A DNA stretch of 48,025 nucleotides, taken from assembly GCF_000158955.1 (NCBI RefSeq), contig NZ_GG657757.1:1981630-2029654 (forward strand), in the 5' to 3' direction. This document shows, piece by piece, positions 17,703 to 26,696 of this stretch (its first letter is position 1; each line of letters opens with the position of its first letter). The position numbers and the translations under genes are program-made. The notes below the pieces were generated by a model that ran no database searches, was not told the DNA's origin, and saw nothing but the letters and a program-made list of their open reading frames with translations. Origin of the DNA: Streptomyces viridochromogenes DSM 40736 (GTDB taxonomy: Bacteria; Actinomycetota; Actinomycetes; Streptomycetales; Streptomycetaceae).

Positions 17703-18710
17703 ATGACGCAGTCCCTCGCGCCCACGGCCGTTCGCCGCCCCGCCGTCCGTCTCAGCCGCCCCCGGCGGGTCCTGCGTACCGTCGCCGTCCTCTCCTGCCT
17801 GCCCTACCTCGGGCTCAAGACCGCCTGGGTCGCCGGGAGTCATGTCGGGATCCCCCACGGGAGCGGGCTGCTCGACGACCGTGTGGGCATGGCCGTGATC
17901 AACGGTCTCTCCGTGCTGCTGGACAGCGCGGTGATCGTGCTGGCGCTGCTGCTGACCAGGCCGTGGGGGCTGCGGGTGCCGGCCTGGCTGCCGGCGTTCC
18001 CCGTGTGGGTCGCCACCGGGCTGCTCGCGCCGATCATGGCCGGTTTCCCGGCGCAGCTGGTCGTGAAGGCGTTCGGAGGCGGCAGCGCGCCGGGCGCGGA
18101 ACACGAGCCCTTCCTTCATGGGTGGGTGTTCACCGTCGTGTATTCGGGGTTCATCCTGCAAGGGCTCGCCCTGGGCGCCCTGTTCGTGCTGTACGCCCGC
18201 GACCGCTGGGGGCACGTGTGGCGCGGCCGGGTGTGGGAGCTGCCCGTCGGTGTCGTCGGGCCGGCCCACCGGGCCCTGGCCGTCGCCGCGGCTGTGCTCG
18301 CCCTGCCGCCGCTCACCCTCCACGTCCTGTGGGCCTGCGGTGTGGATGCCGGGCTCAGCGCGGGCCGGGCGGCGGACCGGGGCGGTGACTTCTACGTCCT
18401 GGAGGCCGTGTTCGTGGCGTTCCTCGTCGCGGCCGTCGCGGGCGGCCACCTGCTGGCCTTCCGGAGCTTGCCGGCCCTGCCCGTGTGGGTGCCGCTCGGG
18501 CTGGCCTGGACCGGCTCCGGTGCCGTGGCCTGCTGGGGCGGCTGGCTGTCGCTCGCGCCCCTCGGCGGCGTGGAGGACCTCGCGGATCGTCCGACACCCC
18601 TGATGAACCTCGCCTACGCTGGGCAGATGCTCGTCGGCCTGCTCGTCGCCGCCATCGGCGCCTACTGCTTCGCGGAGCGTTCGGCCCGGGCCGTGCGGCG
18701 GGCGGTGTGA
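17703..18710 (+). CDS. Multi-pass membrane protein coupled to a two-component system
   Basis: 335 aa with an Arg-rich N-terminus, then several hydrophobic segments (for example VINGLSVLLDSAVIVLALLL, WVATGLLAPIMAGFPAQLVV, ALAVAAAVLALPPLTLHVLW, LVGLLVAAIGAYCFAE). No known domain recognised. ATG 17703 follows GGGAGG. Its stop overlaps the GTG of the histidine kinase by 4 nt (gtga), so it is translated with the kinase and may act in sensing or be a target of signalling. Confidence 0.75.
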   Translation: MTQSLAPTAVRRPAVRLSRPRRVLRTVAVLSCLPYLGLKTAWVAGSHVGIPHGSGLLDDRVGMAVINGLSVLLDSAVIVLALLLTRPWGLRVPAWLPAFPVWVATGLLAPIMAGFPAQLVVKAFGGGSAPGAEHEPFLHGWVFTVVYSGFILQGLALGALFVLYARDRWGHVWRGRVWELPVGVVGPAHRALAVAAAVLALPPLTLHVLWACGVDAGLSAGRAADRGGDFYVLEAVFVAFLVAAVAGGHLLAFRSLPALPVWVPLGLAWTGSGAVACWGGWLSLAPLGGVEDLADRPTPLMNLAYAGQMLVGLLVAAIGAYCFAERSARAVRRAV

Positions 18711-19960
18711 GAGACGCCGTCCGGCTCCTGATCGGCCGGCGGGCGCGCCTGCGCTGGGTCCATCTGATCCTCGGCGGCGCGCTCGCCATGCCGTACTTTC
18801 TGGTCGGCTCGGTGATCATCGGACCGGCCACCGGCAGCACGGACGTCTTCGGGTCCTTTCCCCTCCAACTCGCCTCGTTCGGTGTGGGGTTGCCGATCGC
18901 CGCCGTCTCGTCCCTGTTCCCGACGGCCCGCCCTCTGGAGGCCGCCAACGCGCGCTGGCTGTGCGGTGTGGACACGGACCGGATCGCCTCGGGACCGGCC
19001 CGGACGTGGGGCGAGAGGGTCCGCACGGCTGCCTGGTTCACGCTGCACCTCGGGATCGGCGGGATCATCGCCGGGATGTCGCTGGCGCTGCCGCCGTTCG
19101 CCGCCGTGCTGATCGCGCTGCCGGCCTTCGCGTGGCTCGGCGGCACCCGGCTCGGCCTTCCCGAAGTGTTCGACCACTCCTGGGCGTTGGCGCTCGCCCC
19201 GGTCGCGGGAGTCGCGTCGCTCGTCGCCCTGGCCGGCTGCGCGGCGGGGTGCGGCGCGCTGCTGGCCCGCTGGGCGCCGGTGCTGCTCGGCCCGACGCCC
19301 GAGGACCGGCTCGCCGCCGCCGAGGCACGCGCGGCGGAGCTGGCCGTACGCAACCGGCTGGCGCGGGAGCTGCACGACTCCGTCGGCCACGCGCTGAGCG
19401 CGGTCGGTCTCCAGGCGAGCGCCGCGCGCCGCGTCCTCGACGCCGACCCGGAGTTCGTCCGCGAGGCCCTCGCCGCGATCGAGGAGACGACCCGGCGCAC
19501 CGTCGGCGAACTCGACGCCGTCCTGGGCGTGCTGCGCGAGGGCGACGCCCCCGGCACCGCCCCGGCGCCCACCCTCGCCGCCGACCTCGACGGTCTGCTG
19601 CGCCGCACCCGGGCGGGCGGGCTGCGGGTGACGGCCAGGGTCGAGGCCGACCCGGAGGCGCTGCCCCCGCTGCTCTCCCGCGAGGCCTACCGGATCCTTC
19701 AGGAGGGGCTCAGCAACGCCCTGAAGCACGCCGGGGAGCGGGTCGCCGTGGACGTATGCGTCGCGGCAGCGGACGGGCAGCTGGAGATCACAGTGGAGAA
19801 CCCGCTGAGCGGCACGCCCTCCTCCCGGCCCGGCGGCGGCCACGGACTGCGCGGCATCGCGGACCGGGTCAGGCTGCTGGGCGGCACGGCGGCGGCCGGT
19901 CCGACGCCCGACCGGACCTGGCGGCTGCACGTCAACCTGCCGATGAAAGGACCCGCATGA
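18707..19960 (+). CDS. Sensor histidine kinase (NarL/DesK type, HisKA_3)
   Basis: 417 aa. The N-terminal half has hydrophobic segments (WVHLILGGALAMPYFLVGSV, and two more near residues 115-190). The HisKA_3 domain has the phosphoacceptor His at about residue 223 in RELHDSVGHALSAVGLQAS. The ATPase region shows LSNALKHAG and GGGHGLRGIADRVRLLGG. The GTG start lies inside the previous stop (gtga) and its own stop overlaps the regulator ATG (atga), so all three genes are translationally coupled. Signal unknown. Confidence 0.9.
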   Translation: MRDAVRLLIGRRARLRWVHLILGGALAMPYFLVGSVIIGPATGSTDVFGSFPLQLASFGVGLPIAAVSSLFPTARPLEAANARWLCGVDTDRIASGPARTWGERVRTAAWFTLHLGIGGIIAGMSLALPPFAAVLIALPAFAWLGGTRLGLPEVFDHSWALALAPVAGVASLVALAGCAAGCGALLARWAPVLLGPTPEDRLAAAEARAAELAVRNRLARELHDSVGHALSAVGLQASAARRVLDADPEFVREALAAIEETTRRTVGELDAVLGVLREGDAPGTAPAPTLAADLDGLLRRTRAGGLRVTARVEADPEALPPLLSREAYRILQEGLSNALKHAGERVAVDVCVAAADGQLEITVENPLSGTPSSRPGGGHGLRGIADRVRLLGGTAAAGPTPDRTWRLHVNLPMKGPA

Positions 19961-20619
19961 CCCGCCCTGCCCCGATCCGTGTCGTCCTCGCCGACGACGA
20001 GCGCATGGTCCGCACCGCGCTGCGCGCCATCCTCTCCGCCGAGCCGGACCTGGAGGTGGTGGGCGAGGCGGCCACCGGTGCCGAGGCCGTGTCGGTCGTG
20101 CGGGAGCTGCGGCCGGACGTCGTCCTCATGGACGTCCGGATGCCGCAGACCGACGGCATCCGCGCCACCGAGCAGATCCTCGGCACACTCGACGAGCCGC
20201 CCCGGATCATCGTCGTGACCACGTTCGAGAACGACTCCTACGTCTACGACGCACTGCGCGTCGGCGCCGCCGGGTTCCTGCTGAAACGGTCGGACGCCGA
20301 CGCGCTGGTGCAGGCGGTCCGGCTGGTGGCGCGCAGCGACAGCCTGCTGTTCCCGGCGGCCGTGCGCACGCTCGCGACCGCGCACGCCCGCGCGCACCCG
20401 GCGCCGCCCGCGTGGGTGGCGAAGCTCACGGGCCGGGAGCGGGAGGTGCTGCGGCGTATGGCGGACGGGCTGACCAACGCGGAGATCGCCCGCCGGATGG
20501 AGGTCGGCCCCGCCACGGTGAAGTCGCACGTGGCGGCGGTCCTGGCCAAGACGGGCACCCGGGACCGGACGCAGGCGGTCATCGCGGCGTACGAGGCGGG
20601 CTTTCTTAACGGGAGGTGA
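19957..20619 (+). CDS. LuxR/NarL-type response regulator
   Basis: 220 aa. Receiver domain with acidic DD in VVLADDERMVRTALR, the phosphoacceptor Asp at about residue 59 in VVLMDVRMPQTDG, and Lys in GFLLKRSDADALV. The C-terminal LuxR helix-turn-helix is LTGREREVLRRMADGL followed by NAEIARRMEVGPATVKSHVA. Cognate partner of the kinase just upstream, with a 4-nt overlap. Targets unknown. Confidence 0.93.
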   Translation: MTRPAPIRVVLADDERMVRTALRAILSAEPDLEVVGEAATGAEAVSVVRELRPDVVLMDVRMPQTDGIRATEQILGTLDEPPRIIVVTTFENDSYVYDALRVGAAGFLLKRSDADALVQAVRLVARSDSLLFPAAVRTLATAHARAHPAPPAWVAKLTGREREVLRRMADGLTNAEIARRMEVGPATVKSHVAAVLAKTGTRDRTQAVIAAYEAGFLNGR

Positions 20620-20694
20620 GAAAACCGGGCCGCCGGATGAGAAATCCGGACGGAGGGAACGATCCGCCCGGCCTCGCTCGTCCTCATGTTCGGG

Positions 20695-22152
20695 ATGAAC
20701 AAGACGATCAGGCGCGCATCGGTCTTCACGCTGCTGCTCGTGTTGGCTCTGCTGGGCAGGGCGACCTGGGTGCAGTTCTACGAGGGCCAGGCGCTCGCAG
20801 ACGACAAGGACAACCGGCGGAACGCCATCGAGACGTACTCGGCGCCGCTCGGGAACATCATCGTGGGCGGACGGTCGGTCACCGGCTCCGCCGCGACGAA
20901 GTCGAGCGACCTCAAGTACAAGCGCACGTACAAGGACGGCGAGCTGTACGCGTCCGTGACGGGATTCGCCTCGCAGGCCTACGCCCCGACCCAGCTGGAG
21001 GGCATCTACACCGACCTGCTCAACGGCACGGACACCCGGCTGAAGTCGGTGATGGACACCGTCACCAACCAGCGGGCCGAACCGGGCAACGTGGTGACGA
21101 CGATCGACCCGGACGTGCAGAAGGCGGCGTACGAGGCGCTCGGCGACAAGAAGGGCGGGGCCGTCGCCATCGACCCGAAGACCGGGAAGATCCTGGCGGT
21201 CGTGTCCACCCCGTCGTACAACCCCTCGGAGCTGACCGACGCCAACACGGCGGGGGCCGCCTGGAAGAGGCTCACCACCGACCCGGAGAAGCCGCTGACC
21301 AACCGCGCGCTGCGCCAGCCGCTGCCGCCGGGGTCGACGTTCAAGCTGGTCGTGGCGGCGGCCGCGCTGGAGAACGGGCTGTACTCGTCGGTGGACGAGA
21401 AGACCGACAGCCCGGACCCGTACCGGCTGCCGGGCACCAGCAAGGACCTGTCGAACGAGAACCCGAACGCGCCCTGCACGAACGCCACGATCCGTACGGC
21501 TCTGGAGTACTCGTGCAACAACGTCTTCGCGAAGCTGGCCGTCAAGCTGGGCCAGGACAAGGTGAAGGGCATGGCCGAGAAGTTCGGCTTCAACGACGAC
21601 CGGCTGGATGTGCCGGTGCGCGCGTACACGAGCGTGTACCCCTCCGACATGTACCCGTCGCAGACGGCTCTGACGGGCATCGGCCAGTTCGATGTGACCG
21701 CCACCCCGTTGCAGATGGCCATGGTGTCGGCGGCCATAGCCAACGGCGGCAAGCTGGTTTCGCCGCATATGGTTTCGCAGATCACCAACAGCGGCGGTGA
21801 TGTGTTGCAGGACTACGACGACAAGGCGGACTCGAAGGAGATCGTCAGCTCCTCGACGGCCGAGCAGCTCCAGTCCGCGATGCAGACGGTCGTGGAACAG
21901 GGCACGGGCACGAACGCCAAGGTCCCGGGCGCGACCGTGGGCGGCAAGACGGGTACGGCGCAGCACGGCGAGAACAACAGCCAGGTGCCGTACGCCTGGT
22001 TCACCTCGTACGGGAAGTCCGGCTCCTCGGGCAAGGAGGTCGCCGTGGCGGTCATGGTCGAGCAGTCGAACGCGGCCCGTTCGGAGGTCAGCGGCAACGG
22101 GCTCGCGGCGCCGGTGGCCAGGGCGATGATGGAAGCGGCGCTGAAGGACTGA
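20695..22152 (+). CDS. Class B penicillin-binding protein (transpeptidase)
   Basis: 485 aa, PbpA-like. It has an uncleaved N-terminal anchor (ASVFTLLLVLALLGRATWV), a dimerisation/NTF2-like region and the transpeptidase domain with all catalytic motifs: S-x-x-K in PPGSTFKLV (Ser about 214), S-x-N in EYSCNNVFA (Ser about 273) and K-T-G in GGKTGTAQ (Lys about 418). It would cross-link peptidoglycan outside the membrane. I chose ATG 20695 (MNKTIRRASV); an in-frame ATG at 20686 is also possible. A strong terminator follows. Confidence 0.9.
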   Translation: MNKTIRRASVFTLLLVLALLGRATWVQFYEGQALADDKDNRRNAIETYSAPLGNIIVGGRSVTGSAATKSSDLKYKRTYKDGELYASVTGFASQAYAPTQLEGIYTDLLNGTDTRLKSVMDTVTNQRAEPGNVVTTIDPDVQKAAYEALGDKKGGAVAIDPKTGKILAVVSTPSYNPSELTDANTAGAAWKRLTTDPEKPLTNRALRQPLPPGSTFKLVVAAAALENGLYSSVDEKTDSPDPYRLPGTSKDLSNENPNAPCTNATIRTALEYSCNNVFAKLAVKLGQDKVKGMAEKFGFNDDRLDVPVRAYTSVYPSDMYPSQTALTGIGQFDVTATPLQMAMVSAAIANGGKLVSPHMVSQITNSGGDVLQDYDDKADSKEIVSSSTAEQLQSAMQTVVEQGTGTNAKVPGATVGGKTGTAQHGENNSQVPYAWFTSYGKSGSSGKEVAVAVMVEQSNAARSEVSGNGLAAPVARAMMEAALKD

Positions 22153-22185
22153 ACCCCGGCCGCGTCAAAGCCGTCTGTACACGTG

Positions 22186-22219
22186 ACGGGCCGCCCCCTT
22201 CCCCCCGGGGGCGGCCCGT
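22186..22219. terminator. 13-bp stem terminator between convergent genes
   Basis: ACGGGCCGCCCCC (22186-22198) pairs perfectly with 22207-22219 around an 8-nt C-rich loop, and tt follows. It lies between the PBP (+) and the NCS2 permease (-). Confidence 0.85.
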
Positions 22220-22249
22220 TGCCCTATGTCTCCGTACGGCCGTCCGGCG

Positions 22250-23707
22250 TCACTTGGCGCCGAGCAGCTGCTCGATCGGGTCGATCGCGAAGTAGACGAG
22301 GAACAGCGCCGAGGTCCCCCACAGCAGCCAGTGGACCTCCTTGGCCTTGCCGAGCACGGTCTTGATGACGACGTACGCGAGGAATCCCGCGCCGATGCCG
22401 TTGGTGATCGAGTAGGTGAACGGCATCACGGCGATGGTCAGGAAGGCGGGGATGGCGATGTCGTACCGGTCCCAGTCGATGTGCTTGACCTGGGTCATCA
22501 TCAGGAAGCCGACGGCGACCAGGGCCGGGGCGGCGGCTTGCAGCGGCACGATGGTGAGCAGCGGGGTCAGGAACAGCGCGAGGCCGAAGAGGCCGCCGGT
22601 GACGAGGTTGGAGAAGCCGGTGCGCGAGCCCTCGCCGACGCCGGCCGCCGACTCGATGTAGGAGGTCGCCGAGGAGGCGGAGGCGGCGCCGCCCGCGACC
22701 GCCGCGGCACCGTCGATCAGCAGTACCCGGCCGAGGTTCGGGACCTTGCCCTCCTCGTCGAGCAGGCCCGCCTCGGCGCTGATGCCGACGACGGTGCCCA
22801 TGGTGTCGAAGAAGTCGGACAGGATCAGGGTGAAGACCAGCAGGACGACGGTGATGATCCCGACGCCGGGGGCGCTGAACGCCCCGAACAGGTCGAAGTG
22901 GCCGATGAGGCCGAAGTCGGGGGTGTCGACCAGCTTGTCGGGCCAGGACGGTGTGGTCAGGCCCCAGGACTTGATGTCGGCCATGGAGTTGATCACTATC
23001 GCCACCGCCGTCATGGAGACGATGCTGATCAGGATGGCGCCCTTGACCTTGCGCGCGAGCAGGCCGATCGTCAGCAGGACGCCCAGGCAGAAGACGAGAA
23101 TCGGCCACCCGGCGAGCGTGCCCGTGCCGCCCAGCTGAACGGGCACGGTGGTGTTCGCGGCGTCGGGGATGCGGCTGACGAACCCGGCGTCGACGAAGCC
23201 GATGAAGGCGATGAACAGGCCGATGCCGACGCTGATCGCCTGCTTGAGCGGCTGGGGTATGGCGTGCATGACGGCCTCGCGCAGACCGGTCACCACCAGT
23301 ACGCAGATCAGCAGGCCTTCGAGGACGATCAGGCCCATCGCGTCGTCCCAGCTCATCAGCGGGGCGATCTGGAAGGCGACCACGGCGTTGAGACCGAGTC
23401 CGGCGGCGAGCGCGAGCGGCAGGTTGCCGGCCACGCCCATGATGATCGTCATGACCGCGGCCACCAGGGCGGTGGCGGTGGTGAGCTGGACGGCGTCCAG
23501 CTGGTGCCCGAACTTGTCCTTCGCACTGCCCAGGATGAGGGGATTCAGGACAAGGATGTAGGCCATCGTGAAGAACGTGGCGAAGCCGCCGCGGATCTCC
23601 CGGCCGAGGGTGGAGCCCCGCTCGGAGATCTTGAAGAACCGGTCGACGCTGTTCACCGGGGGTGGTGCGGTGGGCGGCCGGTCGGTCACCTGCTGCGGTT
23701 CGGACAT
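22250..23707 (-). CDS. NCS2 family purine permease (AzgA-like)
   Basis: 485 aa, about 12-14 membrane segments, importer of hypoxanthine/guanine/adenine by proton symport in the AzgA subgroup. Motifs: RGGFATFFTMAYILVLNPLI near the N-terminus, ALAAGLGLNAVVAF, FDTMGTVVGISAEAGLLDEE, and SSATSYIESAAGVGEGSRTG, the AzgA-type substrate loop. ATG 23707 (MSEPQQVTDRPP). Divergent from the sigma factor gene. Confidence 0.9.
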   Translation of the reverse strand: MSEPQQVTDRPPTAPPPVNSVDRFFKISERGSTLGREIRGGFATFFTMAYILVLNPLILGSAKDKFGHQLDAVQLTTATALVAAVMTIIMGVAGNLPLALAAGLGLNAVVAFQIAPLMSWDDAMGLIVLEGLLICVLVVTGLREAVMHAIPQPLKQAISVGIGLFIAFIGFVDAGFVSRIPDAANTTVPVQLGGTGTLAGWPILVFCLGVLLTIGLLARKVKGAILISIVSMTAVAIVINSMADIKSWGLTTPSWPDKLVDTPDFGLIGHFDLFGAFSAPGVGIITVVLLVFTLILSDFFDTMGTVVGISAEAGLLDEEGKVPNLGRVLLIDGAAAVAGGAASASSATSYIESAAGVGEGSRTGFSNLVTGGLFGLALFLTPLLTIVPLQAAAPALVAVGFLMMTQVKHIDWDRYDIAIPAFLTIAVMPFTYSITNGIGAGFLAYVVIKTVLGKAKEVHWLLWGTSALFLVYFAIDPIEQLLGAK

Positions 23708-23907
23708 GACGCGTGCTCCTCGGTGCCGGGGTGATCGGTGTGCGGATGCTGGCTGGATTGTCCTCGCGTTGAACCACGTTCAGGTTTTCTTCGTGTTACG
23801 GAATCAGAGCCCGGCCCGCCAACCGCTGTTCGAAGCTCCGTACGAACCATCCTGACGATCGCTGCTACGCTTCCCGATCTCGTCCGGGCCTCCCCCGGAT
23901 ACTCACA

Positions 23908-23923
23908 TGTCATCTACATGACA
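23908..23923. promoter_or_regulatory. Inverted repeat upstream of the sigma factor gene
   Basis: TGTCAT-CTAC-ATGACA, 6-bp perfect arms, 55 bp before the sigma factor start in the 271-bp divergent spacer. Position and form fit an operator; the binding protein is unknown. A second dyad GTTCG-N10-CGAAC lies near 23828-23847. Confidence 0.45.
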
Positions 23924-23978
23924 CTCACAGGGGCCCCCGCCCGGGAGTGCCCGAAGCCGCTGCGAGGAGAGGTCGCCC

Positions 23979-24578
23979 GTGGGCACTGTCGTCGACGACG
24001 CCGCCTCCGTGGAGTTCCACGCCTTCTTCGAGCGCCACTACGCCGAACTGTCCCGCCTCGCCTATCTGCTGACGGGCGAGTCGGACACCGCCGACGACCT
24101 GGCGGCGGACGCGTTACTGGCGCTGTGGCACCGCTGGGACCGGGTGCGCGCGGCCGACCATCCGGCGGCGTACGCCCGCGGGGTGGTCGCCAACCTGGCC
24201 CGCACCCGCATCCGCAGCGCGGTGCGCGAGCGACGGCGCATCGCCCTGTTCTGGTCGCAGCGCGAGGAGAACACCGAGAACCCGGACGTCGCGGGCGTGG
24301 TCGACGTCCAGGAGGCCCTGCGCAGGCTGCCGTTCCGCAAGCGGGCCTGTGTGGTGCTGCGGCACGCCTTCGACCTCTCGGAGAAGGACACCGCGCTCGC
24401 CCTCGGCGTCTCGGTGGGTACGGTGAAGAGCCAGACCTCGAAGGGAATGGCCGAACTCCAGCGGTTGCTGGGCACACCGGGGGTACCGCAGCGCATGCAC
24501 GCGGCGCTGGGCGCGCCCCGTTGCTCACCCGCCGTGGAGGGCGTGCGCACCGGTGAGGGCGGAGGGAGGGACCGATGA
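23979..24578 (+). CDS. ECF RNA polymerase sigma factor (SigE/SigL-like) with a TTA codon
   Basis: 199 aa. Sigma-70 region 2: FHAFFERHYAELSRLAYLLT, then ADDLAADALLALWHRWDRV. Region 4: LRRLPFRKRACVVLRHAFDL followed by EKDTALALGVSVGTVKSQTS. The GTG at 23979 follows GAGGAGAGG. Codon 46 (24114-24116) is TTA, rare in Streptomyces and read by the developmentally regulated bldA tRNA. This suggests expression tied to differentiation. Its stop region overlaps the ATG of the membrane protein downstream (atga), the common arrangement for an ECF factor and its membrane partner. Confidence 0.9.
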   Translation: MGTVVDDAASVEFHAFFERHYAELSRLAYLLTGESDTADDLAADALLALWHRWDRVRAADHPAAYARGVVANLARTRIRSAVRERRRIALFWSQREENTENPDVAGVVDVQEALRRLPFRKRACVVLRHAFDLSEKDTALALGVSVGTVKSQTSKGMAELQRLLGTPGVPQRMHAALGAPRCSPAVEGVRTGEGGGRDR

Positions 24579-25431
24579 CCATGCCGCGAGAGGTGCGGGA
24601 GGAACTGCACACCCGGCTGCACGAGGCGGCCGGGGCGCACGAGCCCGACCGGGAGCGCATCCTGGCCCGGGTCGAGCGCGGCATGGCCGGCCCGGCCGGT
24701 TCCGGCCACCGGTTCACGCGTCCGCCGGTGTTCGGCTGGCTCCGGGTGACGGGTGCGACGGCCGCGGTGGCCCGGTGTGCTGGCGGTGGGCGGGTACGCG
24801 GTCGCCTCCGCCGTGAAGGAGGAGGCCGCCCCCGCCGCAGCAGGAGGTGGCGACGTCGCCGACACCGGAGGCCACGCCCACGCCGTCACCGGAGGCGTCG
24901 AGCCGGGCTCCCGTGCCGCCCGCGGATCCGACGCCGAGCCGCGCACCGGAGCACCGCGAGTCCGGCCGGCCGCCTTCGCGGCAGCCGAGCAGCTCCGTCT
25001 CCGTACGGCCGCCCGCCGCCACCGAGGACGGGCCGCTGTGGTCGGACGGCTCGGTCGACCCGCACAGCAACGACTTCTGGGCGCAGAGCAACATCACCCT
25101 CAAGACCCGTGAGGAACTGACCGCGCTGTCCGTGCGGTTGCGGGTCGCCCAGACCGGCGGGGTCTCCGACGCGGGCGCCTGGCGTTCCCTGCCCGAGCAG
25201 GACTTCACCCTCACGGTCGACGAGCGGGACGGCTTCCTCGTCTACACCTGGACCCTCAAGGAGGGCCGTACGGTCCCGGCGGGCGAGTGGGTGTTCGCGG
25301 GGCAGTTCGACCACGCCCGCGGCGGGCGGGACGCGGGCGCGGACCGCTACACGGTGACGGCCGCCGCGGGCTCCGACCGGCTGTCCGTGGGGGGCGGCTT
25401 CGCCGCGGTGGACGACGCCGGGAACGGCTGA
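24575..25431 (+). pseudogene. Membrane-anchored partner of the ECF sigma factor, two frameshifts
   Basis: After repair the protein is about 285 aa: a cytosolic N-terminus (VREELHTRLHEAAGAHEPDR), one membrane segment (VAGVLAVGGYAVASAV), a Pro/Thr/Ser-rich linker (TPEATPTPSPEASS) and an outside domain (WSDGSVDPHSNDFWAQSNIT to SVGGGFAAVDDAGNG). No zinc anti-sigma (HxxxCxxC) motif is seen. Two +1 indels explain the three frames: ccc for cc at 24771-24773, and C5 for C4 near 24829-24833. Both are homopolymer changes, which makes sequence error plausible. The 4-nt overlap with the sigma gene suggests it regulates that sigma factor. Confidence 0.7.
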
Positions 25432-25665
25432 CCGCTCAGCGGCGGCCCGGTCGCGGTGGTTCGGCCGTTCGGCCGCGGCCGGCTCGCGCGCGTCGCGGGG
25501 CCGCGGTGCGGTGGACACGGATGCGTGCCGGCCTCCAGCGGGTAGGGGCGCCGTCGACGAGCCCTGACGCACTGGCGTGAAAAAACCTTGAAGGCGCGGC
25601 AACCCCTTCCTCACCGGTGGCGACCAGTACGCGCAAGAACCACCCCCCATCTGAGGAATCGGTAC

Positions 25666-26499
25666 ATGACTGCACCAGCAGAACAGCGCGTCCGCCATCG
25701 CCGTCGGGTCACCAGGCGGCGGGCGGTGATCTCCGGGCTGTCGGCGTTCGGCATCGCGGGAGCCGCGATCGTCACCACGTCGATGCTGTCCACCGCCAGC
25801 GCCGCGTCCTCCTGGCCCTCCGACACGGGCAGCGAGCCCGTGTCGAAGACCATCCCGGTCTCCGGTGTCCGCGACGGCGGCATGAAGATGTTCTACGGCA
25901 CCGGCGCGCTCGGCAAGGACAACCAGGACGAGGGCCAGGACCCCCTCTTCGAGCTGGCCGACGGCGCGACCCTCAAGAACGTCATCATCGGCAGCCCGGC
26001 CGCGGACGGCGTGCACTGCAAGGGCAGTTGCACGATCCAGAACGTGTGGTGGCTGGACGTCGGCGAGGACGCGGCCAGCTTCAAGGGCAAGTCGTCGTCC
26101 GCGGTGTACAAGGTGATCGGCGGCGGCGCGAAGAACGCCGACGACAAGGTGCTGCAGTTCAACGGCGCCGGCACGCTGAACGTCTCGGGCTTCCAGGTGG
26201 AGAACGCCGGCAAGCTGGTGCGCTCCTGCGGCAACTGCTCGACGCAGTACAAGCGCACGATCGTGCTGAACGACATCGACGTGACGGCGCCGATGAACGC
26301 GATCGTCGGCGTCAACCAGAACTACGGCGACACCGCCACGCTGTCGAAGATCCGTGTACACGGCGACAGCAAGAAGAAGATCAAGACGTGTGTGCGCTTC
26401 GAGGGCAACAACACGGGCAAGGAGCCCAAGGAGCTGACCCCGCCCGGCCCCGACGGCAAGACCTGCAACTTCAAGGCCTCCGACATCAGCTACCAGTGA
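25666..26499 (+). CDS. Secreted pectate lyase, family PL3
   Basis: 277 aa. Export signal with Arg pairs (RRRVTRRRAVISGLSAFGIA, cleavage near STASAAS), possibly Tat. The mature enzyme is PL3-like: TLKNVIIGSPAADGVHCKGS, IQNVWWLDVGEDAASFKG, KVLQFNGAGTLNVSGFQVEN and SCGNCSTQYKRTIVLNDID. PL3 enzymes cleave polygalacturonate by calcium-dependent beta-elimination. ATG 25666 follows GAGGAATCG. First gene of the pectin region, followed by a hairpin. Confidence 0.9.
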   Translation: MTAPAEQRVRHRRRVTRRRAVISGLSAFGIAGAAIVTTSMLSTASAASSWPSDTGSEPVSKTIPVSGVRDGGMKMFYGTGALGKDNQDEGQDPLFELADGATLKNVIIGSPAADGVHCKGSCTIQNVWWLDVGEDAASFKGKSSSAVYKVIGGGAKNADDKVLQFNGAGTLNVSGFQVENAGKLVRSCGNCSTQYKRTIVLNDIDVTAPMNAIVGVNQNYGDTATLSKIRVHGDSKKKIKTCVRFEGNNTGKEPKELTPPGPDGKTCNFKASDISYQ

Positions 26500-26519
26500 G
26501 GCCGCACGCCGCCTGAGCT

Positions 26520-26554
26520 CCGGCCGGTCCCGTAACCCCCCTCGGGACGGCCGG
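26520..26554. terminator. Hairpin after the PL3 gene
   Basis: Left arm 26520-26532 and right arm 26543-26554 (cgggacggccgg) pair with a single bulged g, about 20 bp after the stop. A second, independent hairpin follows at 26663-26696. Confidence 0.7.
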
Positions 26555-26662
26555 ACGCCGGATGTCCGGGCCCCCAGTCGGACCACCCGGCACCACGACC
26601 TTCCGGAGCCCCTCTCCGGGCGGTCGAACGCACTGGCCGAGCCCCCCTCGGCCGGTTCGCGG

Positions 26663-26696
26663 GACGCCCCCGCCGCATCGCACCGGCGGGGGCGTC
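26663..26696. terminator. Perfect 13-bp GC hairpin
   Basis: GACGCCCCCGCCG (26663-26675) pairs exactly with CGGCGGGGGCGTC (26684-26696) around an 8-nt loop. It is a typical Streptomyces terminator; why two hairpins lie 110 bp apart is unclear, unless a lost gene ended here. Confidence 0.75.

Noticed and set aside
18355..19608. Minus-strand proteins opposite the kinase
   Set aside because: Long Arg/Ser/Pro-rich frames opposite real genes are normal in high-GC DNA and have no domain content.
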